Shown here piece by piece: positions 52,084-61,446 of a stretch of DNA of 64,000 nucleotides; positions within the stretch are counted from its first letter, which is position 1; each line of letters starts with the position of its first letter. The notes beneath the pieces are model-generated. The model saw nothing but the letters and a program-made list of their open reading frames with translations, did not search any database and had not been told where the DNA came from. This DNA is from an uncultured Pelagibacteraceae bacterium (GTDB lineage Bacteria; Pseudomonadota; Alphaproteobacteria; Pelagibacterales; Pelagibacteraceae), in the NCBI GenBank assembly GCA_902571525.1, contig CACGCL010000001.1, forward strand, positions 82,435-146,434, given 5' to 3'. Made by a program: the position numbers and the translations under genes.

Positions 52084-52779
52084 ATGAGAAAATTAAATAC
52101 AGCTATAATAATGTGTGCTGGTTTTGGCAAAAGATTGAAGCCACTTACTAATAAAGTTCCAAAACCTCTTTTAAAAATAGATAATAAATCACTTTTAGAA
52201 AATACAATAGACTTGTTATTTAAGCTAAAGGTAAAAAAAATTTTATTAAATTCCCATCATTTGCGTCAACAGATAAAACAATTTGTTTTAGAAAAAAAGT
52301 TGTCAAAAAAAATTAAAGTTTTTGAGGAAAAAAGAAAAATTCTTAACACAGGTGGTGGCATCTCAAACATTATAAATTCTTCGAGGGTTAAAGATTATTT
52401 AATTTTAAATCCAGACACAATTTGGACCAACAACCATTTAACAGAAATAATTAAAATGAAAAATTTATATTTTTCTAAAAAAGCTCTAAATATGTTACTT
52501 GTAGTAAAAAAAAAAAGAAGTTTTGACCAAAGATTAAACGGAGATTTTTCAATGAAGAAAAACATTCTTAAATATAATTCTAGAAAAGAATACATATTTA
52601 CAGGCTGTCAAATTATTAATAGAAATCTTTTTAGCAATCTGAAAAAAAAGATTTTCCCAATTTCTATGATCTGGGATGAGTTACTAACTAGTAAAAGTCT
52701 ATACGGTTATGAAAGCAAAACTAAATTTAAACATATAACAGATATAAAAATTTACAAAAAATTAACTAGTAAACAATAA
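52084..52779 (+). CDS. murU: MurNAc-1-phosphate uridylyltransferase (MurU)
   Basis: Sugar-nucleotide pyrophosphorylase forming UDP-MurNAc from the AmgK product, thus bypassing the fosfomycin-sensitive de novo step. It is 231 residues. The NTP site is IMCAGFGKRLKPLTNKVPKPLLKI; LNTGGGI and the LILNPDTIW metal aspartate follow. It is four bases from amgK. It overlaps the convergent gpmA gene by 18 bases. A glucose- or mannose-1-phosphate enzyme is a less likely reading given the amgK neighbour. Confidence 0.86.
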   Translation: MRKLNTAIIMCAGFGKRLKPLTNKVPKPLLKIDNKSLLENTIDLLFKLKVKKILLNSHHLRQQIKQFVLEKKLSKKIKVFEEKRKILNTGGGISNIINSSRVKDYLILNPDTIWTNNHLTEIIKMKNLYFSKKALNMLLVVKKKRSFDQRLNGDFSMKKNILKYNSRKEYIFTGCQIINRNLFSNLKKKIFPISMIWDELLTSKSLYGYESKTKFKHITDIKIYKKLTSKQ

Positions 52780-53484
52780 TTTTTTAGCTCTTGCCTCATC
52801 AAGATATCTTGCTTTAATTACTTTTAAACTTGTATCAAAATTTATTACCAGGGGGTTGCCCGTGGGTATTTCTAAATTTAAAATATCCTCATTGCTTATT
52901 TTTAGTAAATACTTACATAAAGCTCTAATAGAATTTCCATGTGCAGCAATTAATATATTTTTGTTCAATTTTAAAAGTTTTAATATTTTACTTTCAAAGT
53001 AAGGTATAACACGATTATATGTGTCTTCCAAAGACTCAGAGTTAGGGATATTTTCTTTTGGAACATTTCTGTATTTTTTAATATTTAAAGGATGATATGC
53101 ACTATTTTTATCTAAATTTTCAGGCTTTAAACTCCATGATCTTCTGAATTCATGTATTTTTTTTTCTCCTAGTTTTTTTTTCATTTCATCTTTATTCAAG
53201 CCAGTTAAAGCCCCATAATGTCTCTCATTCAGCTGCCAGGCTTCTTCAAAATTTATATTTTCAAACTCTATAGTTTTTTGAATTAATTTTAATGTGTTGA
53301 TAGCTCTTTTTTGAAATGAAGAAAAATAATAATCAAATTTCAGATTTTCGCCAATTATGAGTTCGGCAGCGGTTTTAGCTTCCTTTTTACCTTGATCAGA
53401 TAAATCTATATCGACCCATCCTGTAAATCTATTTTGGCTATTCCATTCACTCTGTCCATGTCTTATTAATACAAGGTGTACCAT
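52762..53484 (-). CDS. gpmA: 2,3-bisphosphoglycerate-dependent phosphoglycerate mutase
   Basis: Glycolytic/gluconeogenic interconversion of 3- and 2-phosphoglycerate. It is 240 residues with the phosphohistidine motif LIRHGQSEWN, FTGWVDIDLSDQGK, LNERHYGALTGLNK, the loop RSWSLKP and AAHGNSIRAL. It is a single-gene unit, convergent with murU and divergent from the VanZ-like gene. Confidence 0.96.
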   Translation of the reverse strand: MVHLVLIRHGQSEWNSQNRFTGWVDIDLSDQGKKEAKTAAELIIGENLKFDYYFSSFQKRAINTLKLIQKTIEFENINFEEAWQLNERHYGALTGLNKDEMKKKLGEKKIHEFRRSWSLKPENLDKNSAYHPLNIKKYRNVPKENIPNSESLEDTYNRVIPYFESKILKLLKLNKNILIAAHGNSIRALCKYLLKISNEDILNLEIPTGNPLVINFDTSLKVIKARYLDEARAKKLLFTS

Positions 53485-53531
53485 TTATACATATTTGATA
53501 ACTTAAAATTACAATTAAATAAATATTAATA

Positions 53532-53924
53532 ATGCAAAAAATTAGAAAATATTTTAACTTGATTTTTAAAATTTCTAATTTTGCTATAATAATTCTATAT
53601 TTATATCCTGGGAGCATTCTTGGGTGGGTAGTATATGGAAGTTTAAAATCACAGCCTCAATTAACAAGAGATTTTTTTTCTATATCTTCTAATCATTTTT
53701 ACACATTTTTAATTTTATCGTTTGTCGCTATTATAAGCTATTCAAATAACTCAAAAAAACTTAATTACATTTTTTTATATTTACTTTTTATATCAATAAG
53801 TCTAGAGCTAACTCACCTTGTAATACCAAACAGAAGTTTTCAGTATGAAGATTTGATTGGCAACATATCTGGTGTTATAATTTCTTATATTTTAATAAAA
53901 TTTTATGAATTCGTTCGAAGATAG
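53532..53924 (+). CDS. VanZ-like membrane protein
   Basis: 130-residue protein with four predicted transmembrane helices. The C-terminal ISLELTHLVIPNRSFQYEDLIGNISGVIISY matches the VanZ-like family (acidic residue in a helix, then the ExxQ/PxRxxxxxDLxxNxxG pattern). The function of most members is unknown, and glycopeptide resistance should not be inferred. It overlaps the zeta-subunit gene by 20 bases. Confidence 0.78.
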   Translation: MQKIRKYFNLIFKISNFAIIILYLYPGSILGWVVYGSLKSQPQLTRDFFSISSNHFYTFLILSFVAIISYSNNSKKLNYIFLYLLFISISLELTHLVIPNRSFQYEDLIGNISGVIISYILIKFYEFVRR

Positions 53925-54213
53925 AAAAAAAAATTTTGAGAATAAATTCGCTCATGACGAAGAGCTTAAATTTAAAGTGAATTCAAAAAGAAATAAATAT
54001 TTAGGTGAATGGGCATCAAAAGTTTTAGGAAAAAAAGATGAAGAAAAAGATAAATATATACTAGAAGTAATCAAATCTGATTTTAGTGAACCAGGAGATG
54101 AGGACATAATTAAAAAATTATACCAGGATTTAAAAAGTAAAAATATTTCTGAAAATGATGTTAGAGAAAAATTAAATGAATTATTTCAAGTTGCAAAAAA
54201 AGATTTTTTATAA
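53905..54213 (+). CDS. F1-ATPase inhibitor zeta subunit (DUF1476)
   Basis: Small helical protein of 102 residues. In alphaproteobacteria the family binds F1 and blocks ATP hydrolysis. The opening FEDRKKNFENKFAHDEELKFKVNSKRNKYLGEWAS is the family signature, with the inhibitory N-terminus included. GDEDIIKKLYQDL and the C-terminal helix also agree. It lies 37 kb from the atp operon and shares a transcript with unrelated small genes. Confidence 0.9.
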   Translation: MNSFEDRKKNFENKFAHDEELKFKVNSKRNKYLGEWASKVLGKKDEEKDKYILEVIKSDFSEPGDEDIIKKLYQDLKSKNISENDVREKLNELFQVAKKDFL

Positions 54214-54694
54214 TTTAATTATTTTTTTTTTTTTAATTTCAAAACCTACTCATTCACTAGAAGTAAAAGGTATTGCAAAAGTAGTTGATGGAGACACAAT
54301 TATTATCGATGAAAAAAAAATTCGTTTATTTGGAATAGATGCTCCTGAGTTAGACCAACATTGTACAAAACCCTGGATACAATTTAATTTTATAGATTTA
54401 AATAAAAATTACAATTGCGGTTTAGTAGCAAAAGAAAAATTAAAAAAAATTATCTCTAAAAATGAAATAAAATGCAAAGGTGAAAAATATGATCGATATA
54501 AAAGATTAATTGCTATTTGTTTCAAAAAAGGAAAAGATTTAAATAAATGGCTTGTTAGAAATGGATTAGCAATTAATTATACTAAATACTCAAAAAAATA
54601 TTTAAGAGATGAAAATCAAGCTAAAAGAGAAAAAGTAGGTTTATGGTCAGGTGAATTTGATGAGCCATGGGAATGGAGAAAAAAAAATAAATAA
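54176..54694 (+). CDS. Secreted thermonuclease-like (SNase) protein
   Basis: Staphylococcal-nuclease-fold endonuclease, 172 residues. A signal peptide (FYNLIIFFFLISKPTHS) precedes the OB fold. The catalytic set is present: KVVDGDTI (Asp), RLFGIDAPELDQ (Arg, Asp, Glu) and YDRYKRLIA (Arg). The ending GLWSGEFDEPWEWRKK is typical of proteobacterial members. The ATG lies 38 bases inside the zeta gene; a TTG at 54191 is a possible alternative start. Probably periplasmic or secreted, for scavenging nucleic acid. Confidence 0.88.
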   Translation: MNYFKLQKKIFYNLIIFFFLISKPTHSLEVKGIAKVVDGDTIIIDEKKIRLFGIDAPELDQHCTKPWIQFNFIDLNKNYNCGLVAKEKLKKIISKNEIKCKGEKYDRYKRLIAICFKKGKDLNKWLVRNGLAINYTKYSKKYLRDENQAKREKVGLWSGEFDEPWEWRKKNK

Positions 54695-54708
54695 ACTATA
54701 ATTGTTAA

Positions 54709-55305
54709 GTGATTCTTATCAAAAAATTTTGGTTAATTCTTTTTCTTTTTTTAATAAATTGTTCCTCAATTCCAAAAAATACTGCTGATGGATGTTCAAT
54801 ATTTTCAGAAAGATATTTATGGTACAAACATTCAAAAAAAACTGAACAAAAGTGGGGAACCCCAATTTATATTCAATTAGCAATAATTAAAATGGAATCT
54901 GATTTTGATTGGCTTGCAAAGCCTGAGAGAAATAAAATTTTTAAAATCATTCCTTACAAGAGACCTTCGTCTTCTTTTGGTTATTCTCAAGCTGTCAAAG
55001 GAACTTGGAAACAATATAAAGAAGAGACCAATAATCCTCTAGCAATTAGAAGCAGATTTAAAGATAGTGTAGATTTTATCGGTTGGTATACGGATAAGTC
55101 TTCAAAAATATTAAAAATTTCAAAACAGGACGTTTTTAAACAATACATTGCTTATCATGAGGGTTGGGGAAATTATAAACACTATAAAAGTAATAAAAAA
55201 GTAATTAATTTAGCAACTAAAGTAAAGGGTTACTCTGAAATTTATAAAAAACAATTAATAAAATGCAAAAAAAAACTAAGTAAAAAAAAATTTATAATCT
55301 ATTAA
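54709..55305 (+). CDS. Lytic transglycosylase-like lipoprotein
   Basis: 198-residue protein from a GTG start. The N-terminus MILIKKFWLILFLFLINCSS is a lipoprotein signal with the cysteine at residue 18. The mature part resembles a lysozyme-like SLT fold: AIIKMESDFDW (probable catalytic Glu), SSSFGYSQAVKGTWKQYKEE and AYHEGWGNYKHY. This suggests a small outer-membrane-anchored transglycosylase, though it is divergent from well-known Slt/Mlt enzymes. It overlaps the stop of the convergent RND gene by four bases. Confidence 0.75.
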   Translation: MILIKKFWLILFLFLINCSSIPKNTADGCSIFSERYLWYKHSKKTEQKWGTPIYIQLAIIKMESDFDWLAKPERNKIFKIIPYKRPSSSFGYSQAVKGTWKQYKEETNNPLAIRSRFKDSVDFIGWYTDKSSKILKISKQDVFKQYIAYHEGWGNYKHYKSNKKVINLATKVKGYSEIYKKQLIKCKKKLSKKKFIIY

Positions 55306-58300
55306 TTTAATTCTTTATTTAATTTTTCCTCAATATAATTAATGTTTTTCGTATTTTTTCCAATTATCAAGTAAATTACAGGGATAACATACAAAGTAAA
55401 AAATGTAGAAAAAAACATACCCGCAAATATTGTTATACCAACAGTAAGTCTGCTCGCCTCACCGGGACCACTGCTAATTATTAAAGGCAAAACTCCTAAA
55501 ATAGTAGAGGAAGATGTCATTAATATTGGTCTTAGTCTAATACTCGCAGACTCCATTACGGCAGTCTTAATATTTTTTCCCTCGGCTCTTAATTGATTAG
55601 CAAACTCAACGATTAATATTCCATTCTTTGTTGCTAAACCAATTAGAATAATTAGAGCTATTTGACTATAAACATTTATTGAACTTCCCACTAATAATAA
55701 CCCAATTAATCCACCTAAAATTGCAAGCGGCACTGTCAACATAATGGTTAATGGATGTTTAAAACTTTCAAATTGTGCGGCCATAACTAAATATGCAGTT
55801 ATTAACGCTAAAATAAAAATTAAATATATTTGATAACTAATTTCTTTAATTTGCTCACTTTCGCCTTTAAATTCAACCCTAGCTGCTGGTGTATTTTCCT
55901 TTACCACATTTTCTAAAAAATTAAGTGCAGACACTAACGTGTAATCCCCCACAATATTTGCAGATATAGTCACAGCTTTTTGTCTATTGTATCTTGATAA
56001 AAATGGGGCAGTACCTTCTTCATCTATTGAAACTAGATTAGATAGTGAAATAAGCTTATTAGTGTTCATAGATCTTACATAAATTTTATTTAAGCTTGAG
56101 GGTTCATTTCTATTACTAATATCACCTTGTAGTATTATAGAATATTCTTTTCCATCCTTAGTAAAGTTAGTAACATTTTTTGACCCAAAAATTGTTTCAA
56201 TAGTTTTTCCAATCTCTACAGTAGAGATACCCAAATCAGATGTTTTTTTTTGATCTATTTTTACATTTAAAATTGGTTTATTAAGCTCAAAATCATCTTC
56301 TATATTAGCAAGATTTTTATTTTTTCTTGCTTCTGTCTTAATTATTTCTTTCCATCTTATTAATTCTTCATAAGTATTACCTTGTATTACAAATTGAATT
56401 GGTTTTTCAACTCCACCAGTTCTAATTCCCTGTGGCATGATAGGAAAGGCTAAAACACCTGGCACTTTAGAAATTTCCTTAAAAGATTCCATCATAATTC
56501 TTTGACCTCCTCTATCTCTTTTTTCCCAACTTTCTAGCAAAGCAATTATGAAAGCAGAATTTACTTGTTTACTACTTTTTCCAAACCCTGGAACTCTCAA
56601 TATTATTCTTCTATATTCACCTTTACCAATTTTTGGTAAAAGAAAACCCTCAATTTCTTGTGCTTTGGCTGATGTAAAATCAAAACCAGAACTTTGTGGT
56701 GCTTTTACAATTACAAAAAAAGCTCCTCTATCTTCTTTTGGTATTAACTGTTTTGGAGCATAAAGAAATGCGGTAATAGTAAGTATTAAGACAGACAAAA
56801 GAAAAAACATAACTATTTTTTTCTTGTCAATCCAGTATGCTAACGATTTTTTGTAAAAGGCTCTAAAATCTTTTAGTTTATTTTCAAAATTATTAGTTAA
56901 TTTATTTTTTTTGTCATTATTACTAAGAACTTTACTTGCTAGCATTGGGCTTAGTGATAGAGCTACAAAGCTAGAAATTATTACTGAGAAGCTTAAAGTA
57001 ACTGCAGTTTCCATATAAAGAACACTTGCTAATCCTTTAACAAAAATTAGAGGGATAAAAACAGCTACAAGAACCAAAGTAGTTGCAATTATAGCAAATG
57101 AAACTTGCTTTGAACCTTTATATGCCGCTACTAATGGCGTTTCTCCCATTTCAATTCTTCTTACTATATTTTCCAACATTACAATTGCATCATCAACTAC
57201 AATTCCAATTGCTAAAACTAAAGCCATTAATGTAAAAAGATTTATAGAAAAACCAAAAAAATATATTGCTAGGAAAGTAGAAATTAGCGAAACAGGTAAA
57301 GCCACAAGAGGTACTATTAAAGACCTTAAATTTCCTAAAAAAGAATAAATTATAAATGACACAAGTATTAATGCAACAAACAGAGTTTTGTAAACCTCTC
57401 TAATGGCACTTGATATGTAATTACTTCTATCGAAAGACACTTCTAATTTAGTTCCATCTGGCAAACTAGGCTCGATTTGTTTTATTTTTTCTTTTATTCT
57501 ATTAGCAACAGAGATAGTATTTGCATCCGAGTTCTGGTAAATACCAATCCCAACAACTTGCCTACCATTCCCTTTAAATAGTGTTCTTGTTGACACAGGT
57601 CCAAATTCTATTCTAGCTACATCTTCAAGTTTTGTTATAGATCCATCAACTGATTTTCTTAAAGGTAATTTTTTAAAAGCATTTAAAGTTTCATATGCAT
57701 TCTCTAATTTTATAGTAAGATCGATATCTTTAGACTCTATTTTACCAGCGGGAAATTCAACATTCTCTTGTCTTATAGCATTTTCAATATCTTGAGTTGT
57801 AAGATCTCTGGCTGCTAGCGACAGTGGATCTAACCACACCCTTAAAGAAAGTTCCCTTTCTCCTCCTAGCCTTACTCTTCCCACACCGTCTACTGTTGAA
57901 AAATAATCAGTTAAATATCTGTCTGCATAATCAGTTAACTCGAGATCTGACATAAAGTCAGAACTGAAACTTAACCACATGGTTGTTCTAAAACCAGCAG
58001 ATTGTTTAAATATTTCTGGTGCGTCTGACTCAGTTGGTAAATTATCCAACACTCTAGCAATGGAACTTCTGACATCATTTGCAACATCATCAATATTAAG
58101 ATTATCTTTAAATGTTAGGTCAATTCTCGACCTCTCGTCTTCGCTCATTGACTCTATAGATACTAATCCAGCTGTACCGCCAACAAAGTCCTCAATTTTT
58201 TGAGTAATTTGTTTATCAACAACATTTGCAGATGCACCTTTATAATCTGTCTGGATTGAAACTACAGGTCTATCAATATCAGGTATTTCGTTAGTTGGGA

Positions 58301-58394
58301 TCTCAAAAAAAACTAGACTACCAAATATTACTAAAACTAAGCTCATCACTGAAGCAATAACAGGTCTTTTAATTGATAAATCAGTAAGAAACAT
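55302..58394 (-). CDS. RND efflux transporter permease
   Basis: 1030-residue proton-driven inner-membrane pump of the HAE1/AcrB-MdtB superfamily. It starts FLTDLSIKRPVIASVMSLVLVIFGS. Two halves each carry one transmembrane helix, a large periplasmic loop and five more helices. LVLAIGIVVDDAIVMLENIVRR (helix 4 proton-relay aspartates) and LIGLATKNGILIVEFANQLR (helix 10 lysine) are intact. Two bases separate it from the adaptor gene. No TolC-like channel is in the window. Confidence 0.95.
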   Translation of the reverse strand: MFLTDLSIKRPVIASVMSLVLVIFGSLVFFEIPTNEIPDIDRPVVSIQTDYKGASANVVDKQITQKIEDFVGGTAGLVSIESMSEDERSRIDLTFKDNLNIDDVANDVRSSIARVLDNLPTESDAPEIFKQSAGFRTTMWLSFSSDFMSDLELTDYADRYLTDYFSTVDGVGRVRLGGERELSLRVWLDPLSLAARDLTTQDIENAIRQENVEFPAGKIESKDIDLTIKLENAYETLNAFKKLPLRKSVDGSITKLEDVARIEFGPVSTRTLFKGNGRQVVGIGIYQNSDANTISVANRIKEKIKQIEPSLPDGTKLEVSFDRSNYISSAIREVYKTLFVALILVSFIIYSFLGNLRSLIVPLVALPVSLISTFLAIYFFGFSINLFTLMALVLAIGIVVDDAIVMLENIVRRIEMGETPLVAAYKGSKQVSFAIIATTLVLVAVFIPLIFVKGLASVLYMETAVTLSFSVIISSFVALSLSPMLASKVLSNNDKKNKLTNNFENKLKDFRAFYKKSLAYWIDKKKIVMFFLLSVLILTITAFLYAPKQLIPKEDRGAFFVIVKAPQSSGFDFTSAKAQEIEGFLLPKIGKGEYRRIILRVPGFGKSSKQVNSAFIIALLESWEKRDRGGQRIMMESFKEISKVPGVLAFPIMPQGIRTGGVEKPIQFVIQGNTYEELIRWKEIIKTEARKNKNLANIEDDFELNKPILNVKIDQKKTSDLGISTVEIGKTIETIFGSKNVTNFTKDGKEYSIILQGDISNRNEPSSLNKIYVRSMNTNKLISLSNLVSIDEEGTAPFLSRYNRQKAVTISANIVGDYTLVSALNFLENVVKENTPAARVEFKGESEQIKEISYQIYLIFILALITAYLVMAAQFESFKHPLTIMLTVPLAILGGLIGLLLVGSSINVYSQIALIILIGLATKNGILIVEFANQLRAEGKNIKTAVMESASIRLRPILMTSSSTILGVLPLIISSGPGEASRLTVGITIFAGMFFSTFFTLYVIPVIYLIIGKNTKNINYIEEKLNKELN

Positions 58395-58395
58395 T

Positions 58396-59259
58396 TTAAT
58401 TTAAAATTATGATTTTTATTTTGTCCCTTACTTTTGAAATACCTTCGGTAACTATCTTATCTCCCAAAGATAAGCCCTCAACTATGGAAACTTTACCAAA
58501 ATTTCTCTTTCCAATTTTTATTTCAATTTTATCAACTGTATTATCTTCGAGAACTTTATAGACAAAAGCAGTTTCACCTTGAATTAAAATTGAATTTTCA
58601 GGAATACCTAATTGTTCTTTTTTGTCATAAATAATCTTAATATCTAACAGCATACCAGGTATCAATTTTAGTTCTTTATTTTCTACTATTATGTTGGCAA
58701 GAACAGATCTAGTGCTTGGGTCTACTCTAGAACTTACTGAATTTACAGTTCCATAAAATCTTCTTTTGAATGAATCTGATTTCACCTCTGCCGACAATCC
58801 TGGCTTTAGTATATTTAAATATATTTCAGGAACTTTAATATTCAAAACGATTGAAGAGGTATCATCTAAAGTTAAAATAAATGATTCTGTCCCTAAAACC
58901 CCTTGAGCAATTTCTCTTTTTCCTACAATACCACCGAAGGGTGCAATAATTTTTTGATCCGGAGTTTCTAAAATTAATTCTCCCTCTTCTACAATCTTCC
59001 CAACAATAGTATTTTCATCAAACATTTTATCTTTTTTAATTCTATAATTTTTATTTTTTAAAGATAATGCTGTTCCAAAAGTTTCTATACTTTCATAAAA
59101 TGTCGACTTGCTAACAGTCTTAACTATGACTCCAGGTGGAGGCATTTTTGAAAATTTTTTTATAAAATGTTTGGTAATAAAATGTCTACCTACTATTACT
59201 GAGATAATAATAATTACTAAAAAAATTAAAAAAAATTGAATTTTTTTTGATTTAATCAT
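58396..59259 (-). CDS. RND periplasmic adaptor, short form
   Basis: Membrane-fusion protein linking the pump to an outer-membrane channel, 287 residues. An N-terminal anchor (about 7-27) is followed by lipoyl-type halves, a beta-barrel region (VLNIKVPEIYLNILKPGLSAEV) and a membrane-proximal domain (VVDPSTRS-like VDPSTRSVLANI, LIPGMLLDIKI). The two lipoyl halves (GKIVEEGELILETPDQ then IAPFGGIVGKREIAQG) are adjacent, so the long alpha-hairpin of AcrA/MexA is missing. Its start overlaps the sseA stop by four bases. Confidence 0.88.
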   Translation of the reverse strand: MIKSKKIQFFLIFLVIIIISVIVGRHFITKHFIKKFSKMPPPGVIVKTVSKSTFYESIETFGTALSLKNKNYRIKKDKMFDENTIVGKIVEEGELILETPDQKIIAPFGGIVGKREIAQGVLGTESFILTLDDTSSIVLNIKVPEIYLNILKPGLSAEVKSDSFKRRFYGTVNSVSSRVDPSTRSVLANIIVENKELKLIPGMLLDIKIIYDKKEQLGIPENSILIQGETAFVYKVLEDNTVDKIEIKIGKRNFGKVSIVEGLSLGDKIVTEGISKVRDKIKIIILN

Positions 59260-60077
59260 GGTGTGTACTTACCATATTCACTCCAAGATCCATCATAAAT
59301 AATTGGTTCATACTCATTATTTATAATTTTGTAAGCATATGCCAAAACTGAAGCGGTGACTCCTGATCCGCATGTAAAAACAAAATTATTATTATCCGTA
59401 TTTATTATTCTCTCAAAAATTAATTTTAATTCATCATTAGTTTTAAATTCATTTGTATTTTGATTAATACACTCTCCAAAAGGTAAACATATAGAATTTT
59501 TTATACTACCTTTTCTCAATCCTTCTCTTGGCTCGTCTATATCACCGTTAAATCTTTTAAAACTTCTAGCATCAACTACTACAAAATTCTTTGAATTGAT
59601 GTTTTCATTTATTTGACTCATGTTAAAAATGTGTTTATCTATTTTTTTTGCTTTATAATTTGATATTTCAACTTTAGTTTTTTTATTAGTTAAAGGTTTG
59701 TTTTCGAGTTTCCATTTTTTTAATCCTCCATTTAAAATATGTAACTTTTCAATATCATGCCCAAAATATAATAATGAAAACCAACACCTACAAGCTGAAT
59801 ATAATGTCGAATTATCGTAGATAAGAATTTTGTCATTGTTAGAGATACCCAATTCAGAAATGCTTTTGCTCCATTGTTCTTCTGTTGGAAGCATATGAGG
59901 AAGATCAGTATCCTTTTTAGATGTTTTGTCTAAATCAAAAAAAACTGAGTTATAAATATGATTTTCCTTATATTCTAAATAAGGATTCCTATCCTCGAAT
60001 GGCAGATGCCACGAAGCATCGATTACTTTAAATTCTTTTAATTTTTTTTCTGCAATTTCTGTCGAAATTAAACTCAT
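59256..60077 (-). CDS. sseA: 3-mercaptopyruvate sulfurtransferase
   Basis: Two-domain rhodanese-fold enzyme, 273 residues, transferring sulfur from 3-mercaptopyruvate to thiols or cyanide. The active-site loop is FTCGSGVTASVLAYA; CGSGVTA is the mercaptopyruvate type rather than the CRKGVT-like thiosulfate type. DASWHLPFEDRNPYLEY and IYDGSWSEYGKYTP are also typical. It overlaps msrA upstream and the adaptor downstream by four bases each. Confidence 0.92.
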   Translation of the reverse strand: MSLISTEIAEKKLKEFKVIDASWHLPFEDRNPYLEYKENHIYNSVFFDLDKTSKKDTDLPHMLPTEEQWSKSISELGISNNDKILIYDNSTLYSACRCWFSLLYFGHDIEKLHILNGGLKKWKLENKPLTNKKTKVEISNYKAKKIDKHIFNMSQINENINSKNFVVVDARSFKRFNGDIDEPREGLRKGSIKNSICLPFGECINQNTNEFKTNDELKLIFERIINTDNNNFVFTCGSGVTASVLAYAYKIINNEYEPIIYDGSWSEYGKYTP

Positions 60078-60520
60078 AAATTTTTCAAAAGATATTTTTG
60101 ATGATAATCCTCAGCCTTACAATAATTTAAGACCTCACTTATTTTTGTGACAATTTTGCCTTTAAAATCAAAATTCTTTTCTTCCAAAACTTTCTCTGCA
60201 ATCTTTTTTTGATCCTTGTTTAAATAAAAAATTTCACTTCTATACTGAGATCCTATATCTGGGCCTTGTCGATCAAGAGTTGTAGGGTCGTGAAAATCGA
60301 AGAATAAACTTATTATTTTTTCATATGGTAAAATTATTTCATTAAACTCAATTTTTACAACTTCTGCATGCCCTGTTAATCCAGTACAAACTTCTTGATA
60401 TGTTGTATCTTTATTTTTACCGCCACAATATCCCACTTCAGTTTTGGACACACCTTCTAATTCACCAAATTGTCTTTCTGGTCCCCAAAAACATCCCAAA
60501 CCTAAGATCGCTATTTCCAT
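60074..60520 (-). CDS. msrA: Peptide methionine sulfoxide reductase MsrA
   Basis: Repairs S-methionine sulfoxide in proteins. It is 148 residues with catalytic GLGCFWGPE (Cys10), GVSKTEVGYCGG, GLTGHAEVVKIEFN and DPTTLDRQGPDIGSQYRS. A C-terminal cysteine in EVLNYCKAEDYHQKYL could act as the resolving residue. It has no fused MsrB domain. It is the first gene of an msrA-sseA-adaptor-pump run on the minus strand. Confidence 0.95.
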   Translation of the reverse strand: MEIAILGLGCFWGPERQFGELEGVSKTEVGYCGGKNKDTTYQEVCTGLTGHAEVVKIEFNEIILPYEKIISLFFDFHDPTTLDRQGPDIGSQYRSEIFYLNKDQKKIAEKVLEEKNFDFKGKIVTKISEVLNYCKAEDYHQKYLLKNL

Positions 60521-60564
60521 TGATTATTAAATTAAAGTATCTAAAAGTATGTTGAGTTAATCAT

Positions 60565-61446
60565 ATGCTCAATAAAAATCAATTAGGTTTTTTGTACATG
60601 TTTCTATCAGTGTGTGCTTTTTCAATAATGGATTTAATAATAAAATGGACTTCTGACTACCCACTTGGTCAAGTTGTTTTTTTTAGAGGTTTTTTTGGCA
60701 TAATTTTTTATTTTTTTATAATACCCAAAAATAGAATTAAAAATTTTTATCAGACCAAAAGAGTTGTTCTGCATTCACTAAGATGTTCGATAGGCTTGAT
60801 TGCCATGATAGCAATTTTTATTGCATTAAGAAACTTACCTCTAGCTACTGTAGTTAGTATATCATTCGCTGCACCTATATTTACAACGATATTTTCAATT
60901 TTTTTCCTGAGTGAGAAAGTGGGTGTCTACAGATGGTTAGCAGTAATAATTGGATTTATAGGTATCCTAATTATTACAGAACCTGGTTTTGAAGATCTAA
61001 ATATTTATTACATCTTTCCAATAATATTTTGCATTGGTTTGTCGTATGTTGCCGTTGCAATAAGACAACTTTCATCAACCGAACCAGTTTGGTTAATTTC
61101 ACTAAACTTTTCAATCGCAATTACCATCGCTGGATTGTGTACGCTGCCTTATGGATGGAAAATACCCTCATTATTCGATTTTTTTGTTTTATCGTTAGTT
61201 GGTTTATTTGGAGGTGTCGCAAATCTTTGGTTAAGTCAATCGTATAAATTTTCTGAAGTATCTCTGGTAACACCATTAAAATATTTAGGATTAGTTTTTG
61301 CAATTTTTTTTGGTTATTTAATTTGGGGTGAAGTTCCATCCTTAAAATCACTATTTGGGGGTTTATTAGTAATATTATCCTCAGTCATAATTTTTAGACG
61401 TGAATTAATAATTAAAAAATTAACCCCAATTCAAAGAAATGAGTAA
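60565..61446 (+). CDS. EamA (DMT) family exporter
   Basis: 293-residue drug/metabolite transporter with ten predicted helices in two EamA repeats. YMFLSVCAFSIMDLIIKW and FFRGFFGIIFYF open the first half; NLPLATVVSISFAAPIFTTIFSIFFLSEKVG ends it. The second half closes with SEVSLVTPLKYLGLVFAIFFGYLIWGE. The substrate is unknown. It is divergent from msrA and overlaps the glycosylase gene by eight bases. Confidence 0.88.
   Translation: MLNKNQLGFLYMFLSVCAFSIMDLIIKWTSDYPLGQVVFFRGFFGIIFYFFIIPKNRIKNFYQTKRVVLHSLRCSIGLIAMIAIFIALRNLPLATVVSISFAAPIFTTIFSIFFLSEKVGVYRWLAVIIGFIGILIITEPGFEDLNIYYIFPIIFCIGLSYVAVAIRQLSSTEPVWLISLNFSIAITIAGLCTLPYGWKIPSLFDFFVLSLVGLFGGVANLWLSQSYKFSEVSLVTPLKYLGLVFAIFFGYLIWGEVPSLKSLFGGLLVILSSVIIFRRELIIKKLTPIQRNE

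Noticed and set aside
53532..53924. Glycopeptide resistance from the VanZ-like gene
   Set aside because: VanZ-like proteins are widespread without resistance, and no vanHAX-type genes are present.
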